DNA of 64,000 bases, taken from assembly GCF_963583255.1 (NCBI RefSeq), contig NC_084819.1:3107501-3171500 (forward strand), written 5' to 3'. The position numbers were made by a program, and so were the translations under genes. Under the pieces are notes generated by a model that saw only the letters and a program-made list of their open reading frames with translations, did not search any database and was not told where the DNA came from. This DNA is from Pyrus communis. Its lineage: Eukaryota; Streptophyta; Magnoliopsida; Rosales; Rosaceae. This document shows, in pieces, positions 10,761 through 23,480 of the stretch (position 1 is its first letter; every line of letters begins with the position of its first letter).

Positions 10761-11820
10761 CGCTAGTTGAGTGGCCAGCTGGGGCCTAGGTGTCACATCT
10801 CGGCCCGGGGCGGACCACTTCCCGGGCCTGCTCCACCACCGTAGCACAATATTGTCCACTTTGGGCTTACCATTCCCTCGCGGTTTTGTTTTTGGGAACT
10901 CACGAGCAACTTCCCAGTGGGTCACCCATCATGGGATTGTTCTAGCCTCCTTCTCGCTTAACTTCGGAGTTCCTACGGAACCCGAAGCCAGTGAGCTCCC
11001 AAAAGGCCTCGTGCTAGGTAGGGATGGGAATATACATTTAAGGATCACTCCCCTGTGGGATGTGGGATGTCACAATCCACCCCCTTAGGGGCCCGACGTC
11101 CTCGTCGGCACACCACGGCCAGGGTTAGGCTCTGATACCAAATTGTCACATCCCGGCCCAAGGAGGACCACTTCCCGGGCCCGCTCCACCACCGTAGCAC
11201 AATATTGTCCGCTTTGGGCTTACCATTCCCTCACGGTTTTGTTTTTGGGAACTCACGAGCAACTTCCCAATGGGTCACCCATCATGGGATTGCTCTAGCC
11301 TCCTTCTCGCTTAACTTCGGAGTTCCTACGGAACCCGAAGCCAGTGAGCTCCCAAAAGGCCTCGTGCTAGGTAGGGATGAGAATATACATTTAAGGATCA
11401 CTCCCCTGTGTGGGATGTGGGATGTCACACTAGGCCTTAGGCCAACTAGGCATATTTAAGTAAATATATTATATTTCATGTAAATAAGTGTTTGTTTATA
11501 CTTAAAATATATATAATTTCATCATAAACTACAAAATAGAATGATATATATATATATATATATATATATTATGAAGTATTGGAACATAATGAAAACATAG
11601 AGAACAAGCATATAATATGTGTTCATTTAACTATTCAGCAAATCTCTTACAATTTATTGGAAAAAAAAGTAAAAAATAAAAATAAAAAATGAAAATGATC
11701 TATTTTTTGTCCAAGTAAGTTGCAGGCTAAGCGGGTGCCTAATTAGGTCTAGGTATCATTTCTTAATTTTTAAACGCCTAGGCATTAATCGGGACGATAG
11801 CCAGCCGCCTAGCGCCAGTG
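10745..11820. mobile_element. Foldback-type element hosting a Cassandra insertion
   Basis: The ends carry related inverted blocks (GTTAAGCGCTAG near 10756 and CCGCCTAGCGCC near 11806), and TAGGC-rich blocks recur inside. The Cassandra element at 10791-11429 interrupts it with its own CTAGG target duplication, so this element is the older one. Confidence 0.5.
10791..11429 (-). mobile_element. Cassandra TRIM retrotransposon, complete (LTR-internal-LTR)
   Basis: LTRs at 10791-11074 and 11144-11429 enclose a 69-bp internal region with the initiator-Met tRNA primer-binding site (TGGTATCAGAGCC on the minus strand, about 11129-11141). A purine-rich tract lies beside the other LTR. The target duplication CTAGG is intact at 10786-10790 and 11430-11434. 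Each LTR holds a 5S rRNA-like stretch on the minus strand (GAACTCCGAAGTTAAGCGAG, then GATGGGTGACCCA), the hallmark of Cassandra. It is non-coding and relies on other elements for its proteins. Confidence 0.92.
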
Positions 11821-11984
11821 GCTAAAGTTAAGAGACTATTCCTCCAATTAGATTAAAATTGAGGATCATTGCTACAATTTTTTTGAGAAAAGATCATCTC
11901 CGGATCTCTTCCACCAAGGCCACTAGATCATGTGATGTGGGCATTTCAAGTTTCATCCAACGATTCATCTGATCATTGCTACAA

Positions 11985-12690
11985 TTAAGCTACTATTTAT
12001 CCTTTCAAAAAGAACAATATTTGGATAAGTAGGAACTTCTACTCAAAATTTCTCAAAATTATTCGTTGTCAATGTTTATAATCAGAACCGTTCATATTAT
12101 AAATCACTTTTTAAAAATCATCACTGCAAAAAAAATCAATTAAAACTAAGGTCTTTTAGTTATCAAACTATTTAAAAACAAATGAACGGTATTGGTAAAA
12201 GTATTACGAACCGTTTATATATTTGCTACAATAAATTGACTAAATGACCTTAATTTTAATTTATTTTTTACAGAGATGATCTTTACAGTGTGATTCATAG
12301 TATGAACGGTTCTGATCATAAGCACAAAGTTATGTGATTAAAATATTATGAATTTTGAGTAGGAGTTTCTTTATCTTTGAGTAGCTAAGTATTGTCCTTA
12401 AAAAATTGTAGAAATGATTCCTTAACTTTAATGCAATTAGAGCGGTGATCCTTCAATTGAAAATTCATGGTAATTGGTCTCTTAATTTATCAAAACACAT
12501 AGTTATAGTCATTTTCGTTAACTCGGTCAAAATTCCGTTAAAATGAATCGTGTTGGATTGGAATTATCAATGCTACAATTGGGTTAAAATTGATGGATCA
12601 TTGCTCTAATTGGGCTAAAGTTGAGGGACTATTCCCAAATTGGATTAAAGTTGAGGGATTACTGCTACAATTTTTCTCATTTCGTTTTCC
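11985..12690. repeat. Duplicated MITE-rich block, copy 2
   Basis: Direct copy of 10060-10760 in the same order. It reaches to within about 370 bp of the RFC3 start codon and so makes up much of that locus's upstream region. The inverse end of the second unit is visible at about 12785-12850. Confidence 0.7.
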
Positions 12691-12971
12691 ATATTTGCCC
12701 ATTTATTCAGCTTTACGTGTGTGGCACGTGATTCATTTTGATGAAAATTATAACGGAATTGATGAAAATGAGCATAACTACACGTTTTAAAGAATTAAAA
12801 GATCAAATGATCATAAATTTTTAGTTAAGAATCTATTACTCCAATTAAATTCTCCAAATTAGTTGAGTACCACAATAAAATGACTAATCTACACTGTATT
12901 TGCCGTCGGATGAATCCAACGGTTATAATAAAATAGATGTCCCAGATTAGGCCCCCACACACAGAGTGGAA

Positions 12972-12980
12972 TTTCGCGCC
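12972..12980 (+). promoter_or_regulatory. E2F-type site upstream of RFC3
   Basis: TTTCGCGCC, a full match to the TTTSSCGS E2F consensus, lies 80 bp upstream of the RFC3 start codon. Replication genes, including RFC subunits, are typical E2F targets at G1/S. It is the only obvious cell-cycle element here and supports descent from a genuine RFC3 promoter rather than a retrocopy. Confidence 0.7.
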
Positions 12981-14427
12981 ACTTTTGTCCTCCGGTGATT
13001 TTCTTACTTTTTCCTTGCCTGATTTCTCCAAGTGACGGCGGTGAAGACTGAAGAAAAAGATGCTGTGGGTGGACAAGTACCGACCCAAAACCCTAGACCA
13101 GGCAATTGTCCACCAAGACATCGCCCAAAACCTCAAGAAACTCGTGCAACTCTACCCCTCCCTCGTCGATTTCAATTCCCAATTTCTACGATTTCATAAC
13201 CCTAACTTCTTCTTGTGCAGGTTGCAGAGCAGGATTGCTCCCATTTGATTTTTTATGGCCCTTCCGGCTCCGGCAAGAAAACCCTCATCATCGCCCTCCT
13301 CCGTCAGGTTTTCGGTCCCAGCGCCGATAAGGTCCCAATTTGCTCATACATTTTCCCGTTTATTTGTTTTGACCATTTGGGACTCAAATTATTGATCTTT
13401 TTCTTTTGGGTCTTCTTTCCACCTTTATATGGTTTGTTTTGGTATAAAATGGATTACAGAGCTATAACGAAAAGAATTAGATGAAGAAAAAAATGCTTAG
13501 CTCTTAAACATGCAAGGATGGATTCCTCCTTACAAGTCAATCACAATCCGAAAAGTTTGCATCTTTTTTATCTTTGCGGTTCCAGTAATGAGCAGTTCGT
13601 CCGTATAAGCCAACTCATAGAAACTACGGTTTGCTTGTAAGGAGTGGAATAGCTCCTTACATGTAAGGAGTCAATAGTTGATAAAGTACCCCACTTAAAG
13701 TTGTATCATATACATAAATCTATCACCATAATTAAACGGGCATTTTATGGAAGAAGAATGATGTTTTCTTCTATTTGAAATTTTGTTTGTTGGCGTTTGA
13801 GAAATTTTGTGATTGTGGTTGGCAGGTGAAGGTGGAAAATAGGACATGGAAAGTTGATGTAAGCTTCACCTTCTTTTGATTGATGGGAATGATCATTGTT
13901 GCAACTTCTGTAAAAATTATTGCTTATCTGTCATTTAGGTGAAAAGCTCTGTTAAATTCCGGTTGCATATCTGAATGATTAATTAATTATGAATTCAAAT
14001 TCAACTTTCTCCTCTTTATGATTCATTTCTCATTTCCTTGTTCAGAAGGCATGGATTGGTGTTTCTTACCTCTATTTGTTAGCTTCTTGAAACGAAATTA
14101 GGTGCTTACTTTTATTTTGAGAGAAAAACCTCCAAAGATTGGAGCTTTAGGACATATTTTAGATCTCTTACATGATATGGCAGAAGGACACTGACATCTC
14201 CAACCTTTGTTGAGCATAGTATATTAACCAATTTATAACGCACACCTTATTTCCAGATTCATGAAAGATTATTTTCCTTTGAACATCTCCTTGTTCAACC
14301 TAAAACTATTGTTCTATTGTTTTTGATCTCCTTATAACTGGTATTTGATTAAATCCTTCACTTGCTTCATTTGATTTTTCTTGTATTCCATTTTAACTAG
14401 AATTTTTTTTTTCCTATGATTTATTAT

Positions 14428-14493
14428 ACAATGTCAAGCACAAACCATATTGAACTGACTACAATGTCAAGCACAAACCATATTGAACTGAAC
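14428..14493 (+). repeat. 33-bp tandem duplication at the start of RFC3 exon 4
   Basis: ACAATGTCAAGCACAAACCA and its continuation occur twice with a 33-bp period (14428-14460 and 14461-14493), doubling the SSTNHIEL stretch in frame. The duplication sits where the missing acceptor and first codons of exon 4 should be. Confidence 0.85.
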
Positions 14494-17400
14494 CCCAGTG
14501 ATGCAGGCTTTCAGGACAGATATATTGTCCAAGAGATAATTAAAGAAATGGCTAAAAATAGGCCCATTGACACAAAAGGGAAAAAAGTATACAAAAGTAA
14601 GTTTAACTAATATCCTATTTCTTATGAATACACACTTATCCAATGTATACGTTTTGAAGTATTTCTTTTGTACATTCACTTGAACAGGATGCAATATTTC
14701 TTTAGAATAATTCGCTTTTCATCTTTAGTTTTTTTTTTTAATTTGTTTTCTCATCCTTTTCACAGTTCCTTGCAATAGGCATTGAATCTTTCTCTCTCAT
14801 CCCCATTCAATAAAACTAAGAAAACGAAGAAAATGCAGTTGGATGATCAACAAATTGGGTGTTTCGGTCTTTACGATTTGTGTCTTGAATCTACTGATAA
14901 CATGTCCTCTTTGCAATGCCAGTCTTAGTGCTGAATGAAGTTGACAAGCTTTCAAGAGAAGCGCAGCATTCTCTTCGAAGAACTATGGAGAAATATAGTG
15001 CTTATTGCCGGCTAATACTATGCTGTAACAGTTCTTCAAAGGTTACTGAAACAATCCGGTCTCGGTGTCTAAATGTGCGAATAAATGCGCCAACAGAAGA
15101 CCAGGTTAAATTTACAAGCATACAACTTTTAGAATTTGATATCATAAAGTATGTTGACTTCCACTGTCATTTACTTCTCATTTGATGATTTCATGTGGAA
15201 CCTTTTGTGCCAGATTGTTAAGGTATTGGAGTTCATTGGAAAGAAGGAAGCGCTGCAACTTCCTTCTGGATTCGCTGCTCGTATAGCTGAAAAATCAAAT
15301 AGGAGCTTAAGGAGAGCTATATTGTCATTAGAAACTTGTTGCGTTCAACAGTTAAGTGCCAGAGTTCTAATTGGTCATCAGTTGTGTGAAGCAGTTATTT
15401 TCTTTCTATTCGCCTTGCAGGAATAGCACAGGTTCTGATGGCTATGGTCTTCTGTGTACTTTTCATGTGATTGTAGGTATCCCTTAACAAGTAACCAAGC
15501 GATTCCCCCATTGGACTGGGAGGAATATGTTTCTGAAATCGCCTCTGATATAATGAAGGAGCAGAGCCCAAAAAGGTTTGGCTCTTACAATATTGACATC
15601 TATTGCAGCATTTTGTCTGTAGTTTGAAATTGTTCTAGTTCAATGGTCAAATTGAACTCAAGAAAACACTGTAAAATGTGGAAAGCCATTGGCTGGCCTA
15701 TTTGTCTAGTAGAGGCTGCCCCCATTAATTTTATTTTCATTCATCATATTTCTTTCACAACAACATATCCAATTGAACTTATGTAGATGTTTCATTAATT
15801 GGGTTGCGTCAAATAGCCAATTTCACACTTTTTCGTATTTTTTTGTTTATTAGTTATCTAAAGGAAGAAAGGAAAAAGAAAGCCACTGTGGATTGGCTCA
15901 AACTCTCTAGGTTTCTTGCTCTGATGAAAAATAAATAAAATCATTGGCAGCTCAAATAATAGCTTCTTATGCAAGATCCATAGGAGGTCTATCATCATGT
16001 AGCATTTTCCGAATTAGGTATTGGACCTTAGAACCCTCTTTGCACACCATTTTAAGAGCATGCCACCTTTCATGTTCCTCGTTCTAATTCTTGGATCTCC
16101 CACTGTGGATGCCCACAGATTTACGGTATGCATGTCACTTATTTACTTTCCTTGTAGTGAGATTTTTATGACAAGCATTTTTGGCATCTTCTAGTACTTG
16201 GACTTTGGTTTATGAATGAAGATCATGGTGTAAATTCAGTGAGTTCTTGTCAGAGTTACTTTATTATTCTTTGTTGCTTGTGAATGCTATACTTTGCCTT
16301 TAAACTTTTTCTTGTATCTTACTGTACAACCTTGGATGCACTATTCTTGGAATACTCTTTTGATAAACAAAATAACTTCTTCTTATCACATGCCCTACCA
16401 TTTGTGATATCTTGATGCATGTATGCATAAATCATAATCCATCTTCCCCTCCTTTGCAACATTTCATTGATGGTTTATCTGCCATTAGATGATTGTCAGT
16501 CTCATTGGCCTTTGTGGTTTCTCTTTCTGGAATTGAAGCAGAATAGAGTCCACATAGCCAGATGTGACATAATTTTTATGCATCCTGAAGTTCGTTGCAT
16601 TTTGGATTAATCTTGTAAAACATAATTCAGCCATCCAGTTCTGTGTCTAACCTCCCATGACATTTTGTCAAATTTTTCGGTCTGTCATCTAGATTATGTG
16701 AAAGAGTTGTATATTTTGAATCTAAGGTCATGATTATTAAAAAAGGCTTTATATTCCCACCAAGGGAGATTTTGTAATTACATGAAAATGGAGACCGGCT
16801 GGCCCTTGTTTAGTGTAATGCAATTATCTAACATGAAAGGATTTGAAAATTTCATTTTTGTTATTTTGTTAGAAGATTCTGTATTTAATTCATAATGGGA
16901 TGTCTGAAGTCTGAAGTTTTTCCTTATATTTTTGTAGCTATATGCACGATTTTTGAAGCATGAATGGTGATTCCTGGCTTCTCATTCGGATCTTCTACTA
17001 TTTCCTAAAGTTTTTCTGATAAAAATTTATTCTGTTTGCTTAAGGCTTTATCAGGTGCGGCAGAAGCTGTATGAGCTACTTCTAAATTGTATTCCTCCAG
17101 AGATCATCTTGTAGGTACAATTATTTTCCTTTATTATTGTTTTCTATAATTTGTTGCCCTACCTTATTTGTTTTAGGGATTATTAAGTGGTAAAAATTTT
17201 ATGAGCTCATTTAATCCTACAGAATAATCGTTAAGTGTGTCTTTCTTTTTGTTTCTACAGTTTTTGCTCAATTGAATTTGAAAGTTATATCTTCTGTTAT
17301 CTCAGAGGCTGCTTTATGAGTTATTGAAGAAATTGGATGCAGAACCGAAGCATGAGGTCTGCCATTGGGCTGCGTAGTACGTAAGTATAATCATTTTCCG

Positions 17401-17898
17401 TACCCTTGGTTCCAATTTGAGTTCCTTTTACACAATGTGGTTAGATCAAGTTGTATATATATTGACGATCTCTGCTTATTATGAGCTTGCATCTGTTGTG
17501 CTGCAAATAAACATTAGCATACCACGACCACAAAAGTTATGCTTAGCATGCTGACGCCATCACATTGGTCCACAAGTTAATAAAGTTTTGCACATTTGGC
17601 ATTTCATGTCATAATGTCCTAATAGTCATTTTCCTTCATTTTTTAAAATCTTCCCCACCCGCTTTACATATTATGGTAAATGATAAAATCCCGAGAAGAC
17701 AATGCAGTTAGGGTATCGGGTAGTATAATTGGTGGATTCTTCTGGTCGTCATTTGATGTTATTGTATGGTATTGGGAGCTAGGTTGATTCATGGAGTTCC
17801 CAAATAGCATATGCTATTTGGTCAAAGTATATGCAATTGCAATTATAATTCGGCTGTATTGTTGAATACATTATCATGGATTTGGGCATTTGGGCTTA

Positions 17899-18107
17899 GG
17901 CCTTCCACGGTAGTTTGAATGAGTGGGATACCTATACACAAGAATCAGGCAACCTACTGTCTAGTGTAACACTACTGCTACACTAGTGTGAGAGAGTTCA
18001 ATATATTAATACTACACTCATGAGTTCAATATATTGGTATCGCACTCAGTTTCCGGCCCAAATATATTGGTATCATACTCACTTTTGCCGGCCTACTGTG
18101 GAAGGCC
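17899..18107. mobile_element. PIF/Harbinger-type MITE in an RFC3 intron
   Basis: A 209-bp element with termini GGCCTTCCACGGTAG and CTACTGTGGAAGGCC and a TTA duplication on each side (17896-17898, 18108-18110). The 3-bp TTA target is typical of Tourist/Harbinger elements. Internal ATATATTGGTATC blocks repeat. Confidence 0.75.
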
Positions 18108-19559
18108 TTAGTGAGACCAATAAAAAGGAATTATCAGGTTTATTTTTTATTAACACAATGTATTATTTGTATCATAATATTTTATATTCCACAAGGCATA
18201 GCTTAAGCCTTAATGTGTTGACGCATAAGCTTTTTGGGGAATATCTTTACATCTTATTGTCCTCTGGGGCTACACCTTTGTAATCTTGTAGAATTATCTT
18301 TACATTGCATTTCATTTTTGTTTACAGGAACACAGGATGCTTCTTAGGCAGAAAGCCATATTTCACCTTGATGGTATTTCTATCTCTCTGGATGCAGCAT
18401 GAGATTATGATAAGTAAAAACGAGGAAACCATACACATTGTTATGTTGGATGCTCTGGATTTATGGGTTAAAGTGTTTTCAAAATATACTTGACTGGAAA
18501 AAAAATGAAAAGTATTAGAATACCTTCACATAGTGAAAACAACACCTCATTGCATTTAAGGTTTCATCTATTTTATGTGTGCATGGTAGATATATTAGAT
18601 TTGGCAACACTGAGTAATGTTGGATGCCGGCTTTTTATAGTGTGTGCGATATTGTTTTTGTATTCGTGTTTTTTTATTTTTTGTTTTGAAAAGAAAAAGG
18701 ATTGGAATGACGAAATGATATTAAACCTAGAACTGAAAACCATTTACAATTAATACAAGCAGTTTATGTATTATTCATCCTTTCTTCTTCATATGTTTCA
18801 TGTCCTTTCTCCCTCTCCTCACCATCTCCATTTTTCTCTCTACGAACAGGCTTTTAGTTTTCAGTACATATACCCAAACTGTTGCTAGATATTTGTTTGC
18901 TTACCAATTTAGATAGAGGCAATCTGCTAGTGAAACTACTTACCATATTTCTCCCGCAGAGTAACTTTTCTGGCCATCAAGATTCATTTAGGTTAGTAAT
19001 TACAGCTTCCCCTTTAGCATGTGCCCTTCAAGCAGTTACAACGGCATTGGTTACATGTTATATAATATCAGATTCCGTTTTCTGTTACAACTGTCAGAAT
19101 CAAGGTGGTTTTGATAGATTCTAGCATCCGATGATCTCTCTCTCCCTTTCTCACACACGCGCGCACATACATTTCTCTATGTTTGTGGGGGCTTGTACTC
19201 TTGAATGACACATTAGACAAAATGAAGTTGCCTATTGAACTGGCGTTGCCTCTAATGGAGTTCCTCTCAATCTTATTTTGCCAGCATTCATGGCGAAGTT
19301 CATGAGCATCTATAAGGCTTTCCTTGAAGCGTTTGGCTGAACACTGCACTAGCATGGTTTCCCATCGACCTGAAATGTATTTGTTCAACTTGATGGCAAT
19401 GAATTGTGCACACAATACGGTGGTTATTGTGTCAGTTGATGTTATGGATGACGTGTATTGCCAGCATCATGTAAGATGGTTTCATTTTCTTCCTGTTTTT
19501 CTCTTTTAGTTTGTAGAATAGCTAGTTTGGCATCCTCCTATTGAGAAAAACTGTCAACT

Positions 19560-20540
19560 TGTTTATGCTGCATTTTCCTGAAAGATTGTTTTGGAAAATA
19601 AAAAAGTCTGTTTATCGGTGGAACATTTGTTATTCCATTGCCCATGGACCCAGGCATCTGGTTCTCCTCTTCGCTAAATTATCGGATTGATATCCATTCT
19701 TTTTCCACTTTCGATCGGTGGATGTTGAATCTCTCAAAAGTGGCAGCCGAGGATGGTACGGCTCAATCCCGTCCCCTTACGGTGGTCTTCTTCGTTTGCT
19801 GGGGGATCTCGAAAACCAGATGTCAATGTGTTTTTTAACACAAATCCCTGTCTCCATTCACTACAGCAAGGAAGGCCAACGTTGCTGCTTGGGAGTTTCT
19901 TGCCTCCACGCCCACTCCCGCTTTGGGACCTTCTCGTTGACCAACAACTGTTACAATTTGGGCCCCTTGTGCTTCTTTTGTGAAAGTAAATTTTGATGGA
20001 TCTCTCTCGTTGCCCAACCGGGAGATGGGAGTGGCTGTCGTAATCCGTGATCATATGGGTACCGTTGTGGGTGGGCATGGCACCCGGGGGATGGTTGCAT
20101 CCCCCTCTTGGAAGTGGAGGCTCGTGCTGCGGCTTTGGCAACATCAACGGCAATTTCAAAAAAGTATACCAAGGTAATCTTTGGGTCTGATTCTACCGAG
20201 CTTATTTAGAGTATTAACGGGCCTCGTATTTCTGCTCCCTTGACGATTTTTCCTATTTGGGCCTAAATCAGGAATCTCTCTCATCGTTTCCAGTCCTGCA
20301 AGTGGACCTCGATCCCCTGCCAAGCGAATTCCGTGGCCGACTGAGTTGCATCGCATTTTAAAATAGGAATGTACCTGGAAGTCTGGGTGACCAGACCCCT
20401 ATCCACTCTAGTTCATATCCTATCGTAAGATGGTCTGCCATGTCCACATTAGGTGTTTATAATGGTTATAGGCAGGGGATCCCTTTAGTTCTGTGTTTGT
20501 TTTCCTTTGTCCCCTTCCCCTATAATCATTACGTTTTACT
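19560..20540 (+). pseudogene. LINE ORF2 relic: zf-RVT and RNase H-like parts
   Basis: Broken reading frames just downstream of RFC3. From about 19618 one frame reads VEHLLFHCPWTQA, the zinc-knuckle (zf-RVT) signature of plant L1-like LINEs. From about 19980 another reads VKVNFDGSLS then GVAVVIRDHMG, the start of the plant RNase H-like (RVT_3) domain. Several frameshifts separate them. The element is interrupted at about 20541 and its 3' end resumes at about 24708. Confidence 0.8.
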
Positions 20541-21548
20541 CAGGGCCGGCCCAGGCCTAGTGCCGGCTGGCGACTGTTAGGGGGCTCAAAAAAAATTGGG
20601 GCACCAAAATTATTATAGTGGTATACTCATATATATTTTCATAAAAGGATAAATATTTAAAATTTGGAAAATTAACAAAGAAATTTAACTAGAATTGGCG
20701 GTTTTTGTTGTTTGAAATTAATGAGAGGTCATGGGTTCAAAACATCATGAGTGTTTATTTACTTTACAAATTTCTTTTGGGAAATTTTATTTGAACTTAT
20801 CTAACATTTTTTTACCCTAACTTACTCTTTACACCGACATAATTTTTTATTAAATTATCAATATCTCTTTAAACCCAAATTTACTACCTAAACTATCCTT
20901 ACAAACCCAATTCAATATGTAAATTTATCTTAACACCAATTTGAAAAATAAAAAACCAAAATCAAAACATTCTCTCATTCCAACAGTTGCTTTCGATGGA
21001 GTCTCTATCACCCTCTATAGTGTTGCCCTCGATAAATCTTAGGTTGCTTTGCATGACCATGTCAAACAAGTTGTCCCCTCTAAACTACCCTCTTGCATTT
21101 ATTGTGGCTTCTCCAACTTACTTGGTAGTGTGTGCATATATTTGAGTTAAGAGTTCATCGTGTTTGTACAGAAAAGCCTCATTGAGCTTGAGTTTTATCC
21201 AACTGTTGTAACATTCTAGGTAGGCTGCAGAAACAACACTAATGAACTTAAAGATTTTTTTAATATCTTTTTTATTTATTAGTCTGCATGGATTTTATAA
21301 GAGTTATATGTAGACCACGTTCAGATTCGGAAGATTGATGTATGTACAACATTAATTTGCATAATTCTTACTGGTGAAGAAAATTACGGTTCAAGAGAAA
21401 CTTGAAAGATTAGCGAGACGAAGAAACACGAACTATTGTGATGTCAAAGAAAGAAGTATTTAAAAATGATGAAACAAGTACACGAATGTAAATTGAAGAA
21501 CCACATTTTCTTATAACATTATGAGTTTATGAACACCACATTAAGTTC

Positions 21549-21579
21549 AACAAAAAAAAAAAAAAAAAAAAAAAAAAAC
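21549..21579 (+). repeat. Poly(A) tract
   Basis: About 30 As inside the TIR-like element; possibly the tail of a retroposed insert, but no insert boundary is evident. Confidence 0.7.
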
Positions 21580-22767
21580 TTCAATATCATGTAATTTCTA
21601 ACTAATCAAGGAATTGCCCACACAAAATTTTAACCTCGTCAGTTAATTAAAAGCATGTGATTATACTGTACTTGGTTTAAAATCATTACTGAGGGTCTAA
21701 TCGCAAAACTCATCTAGAGAACAAAGTGTTAATTAAATTAAAGAGGTATAAGCCAATTTATTGAGTTTTTGTCACAATAGAACGTAACAGAAAAATTACG
21801 TGATGATTAGGGTTTGATTATTGGATGTGGGTTTATTAAGAAATATAATTTTTATTAATAATTTCATCATGTACTTGATGGTAATTATGCAATAGGTTAA
21901 TAAAGACATTTCACATTTAAAATTTAAGTTGGGTTCAGAAAAAGGTTATATGGGTTCAAATAAAATTTCCATTTCTTTTCTTAAGAGTATAAATTTATAA
22001 AATTTGGCCAAATGATAAAAAAAGGGACCATAAGTGGTGGTTTATATTGTTTAAAATTAACAAGAATGTGACATCCCGTCCCGAAAATATCGAAAACTCA
22101 CGTGTGAAATGACTACTTTGCCCCTAGTTAGTTTCTTTTACGTTTATTGGTTGTTTGGTGTGGTGTTGGCATATGTTGGGCCACACACTCACACTGTCAC
22201 TCTCCCTTACCCTCTGTCCCTTTCCCTGTCTCTCTCCCGAGCTCCCTTTCTTCCCATTTCCCTTGAAAACGTACGGACATTCACCAAAACCCAGCAAACA
22301 CCCACAGATCGAGGGAACTAAGACCACATTCGTGATCGTGAGGCTCGTGGGAGTCCAGTCGTACCATTTTCAGGTAAGGTTATCACCGTTTTCACGTCGA
22401 TTCCACGAAGTCAGTTTTGGGGTACTATTCATGCAAACATATTTTCTCACGTTTTTGGGAAAAATGAAGCTCATAGGTAGCTTAGTGGTGTCCCAAGGAG
22501 TATCGGAGTACTTCGTTTGAAGGAGTTGGACGTCGGAATCGCCGTATTCGAAGTTGGCCGGAATTGGAGTGTGGTGACAGGTAAGATCTCGTAGTTTTTG
22601 ACTCTTAAAAGTTGTATGGTTGTGTTCTCCTAGTCTTAGGCTTCGTTTTGGTGCAAAAATCACGAAAATTGGTTGAAAAACGAGAGAGAAATCGAAGTTT
22701 GCAGGTTTCGCGATTTTCCGGCGCCGGCGCCGGCGACGGCACCGGAGGTTTGCCGGGGAAGGAGACA

Positions 22768-22862
22768 GAATATTCCGTCAAGTCTGACGGAATATTCCTG
22801 ACGCCGTTGACGGAATCCGTTAGAATTAACGGAATATTCCTTACGGCGTCAGTTGACGCCGT
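22768..22862. repeat. Hairpin cluster within the LTR
   Basis: A perfect 13-bp inverted repeat (GAATATTCCGTCA / TGACGGAATATTC, 4-base loop) occupies 22768-22797. A 9-bp one (ACGGCGTCA / TGACGCCGT, 2-base loop) occupies 22843-22862, with more ACGGAAT half-sites between. The same arrangement is conserved in the LTR copy at about 63653-63750. Confidence 0.85.
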
Positions 22863-23480
22863 CAGCGTGCCAGACACGTGCCTGCGCGTGGCCGGCGCGT
22901 GCGGCGGTGGAAAAAAAATTTGGGTGTGATCCTGAGGTTGTGTAGAACACGTTGGTATATTCATTTGTCCAAATTGAGCAATGTATGAGAAGTTATTACG
23001 AGAAGTTGGTTATGTGCTTCAAAATTAACGTTTTTATAGTTGTTTCGCATATAGGTGATACGTATCCCGAGGACGAGCGTGGTCACTCGAGACAGAGGGG
23101 CTACGACCCTTCCACATACCAGTGAGTGGGCTTTTGGTTTTCCGTATATACCTATATACTATATTTTTCCCAGAAATTGATTAAATGGTTATCAGTTATA
23201 TGCCATGCATTACATTATCGTTATTCATGCATCGTTGGTTACGTTAGTAGTTGCATATATATATACATATGCATATTGGGTGCTGTGGACGCACAGGTAA
23301 GTGCCAGGTAAGTGTTATCTATATTTATATTCAGTAGTGGTTTGAGATGCTTAGAGAGCTCATAACATGCACCCCCGGTGTTAGCGCTCCCGCCCAGAGT
23401 AGGGCACAGTCCTTCACGTGATGTTCACCTCCCGCACCACACGCTCAGCTTGGATCCAAGTTAGGTGCACAGTCCTGTCT

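Larger units (their letters stand above)
13060..19340 (+). pseudogene. RFC3: Replication factor C subunit 3 locus, probably a pseudogene
   Basis: RFC3 is an AAA+ subunit of the clamp loader that places PCNA on DNA. Exons by similarity: 13060-13143, 13221-13331, 13826-13858, about 14428-14596, 14923-15104, 15214-15350, 15477-15575, 17045-17114, 17306-17380, 18328-18373, 19285-19340. Motifs: RFC box MLWVDKYRP, Walker A GPSGSGKKT, Walker B LVLNEVD, the RSRC arginine motif, and a C-terminus ending in GCGTTTGGCTGA. Lesions: the start of exon 4 (about ten codons after WKVD) and its acceptor are gone, replaced by a 33-bp tandem duplication. Codon 23 of exon 8 is TAG (17112-17114), directly before the donor, where Lys is expected. 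Exon 9 has TAG (17375-17377) where the family has Tyr. Introns are retained, so it is not a retrocopy. An alternative donor at 17111 could skip the first stop but not the second. Confidence 0.82.

Noticed and set aside
10771..11459. Open frames of 84-105 codons in the Cassandra regions (also 28986-31337 and 40034-40390)
   Set aside because: They repeat wherever the LTR occurs and follow its 5S-like and terminal sequence. The elements are non-coding TRIMs.
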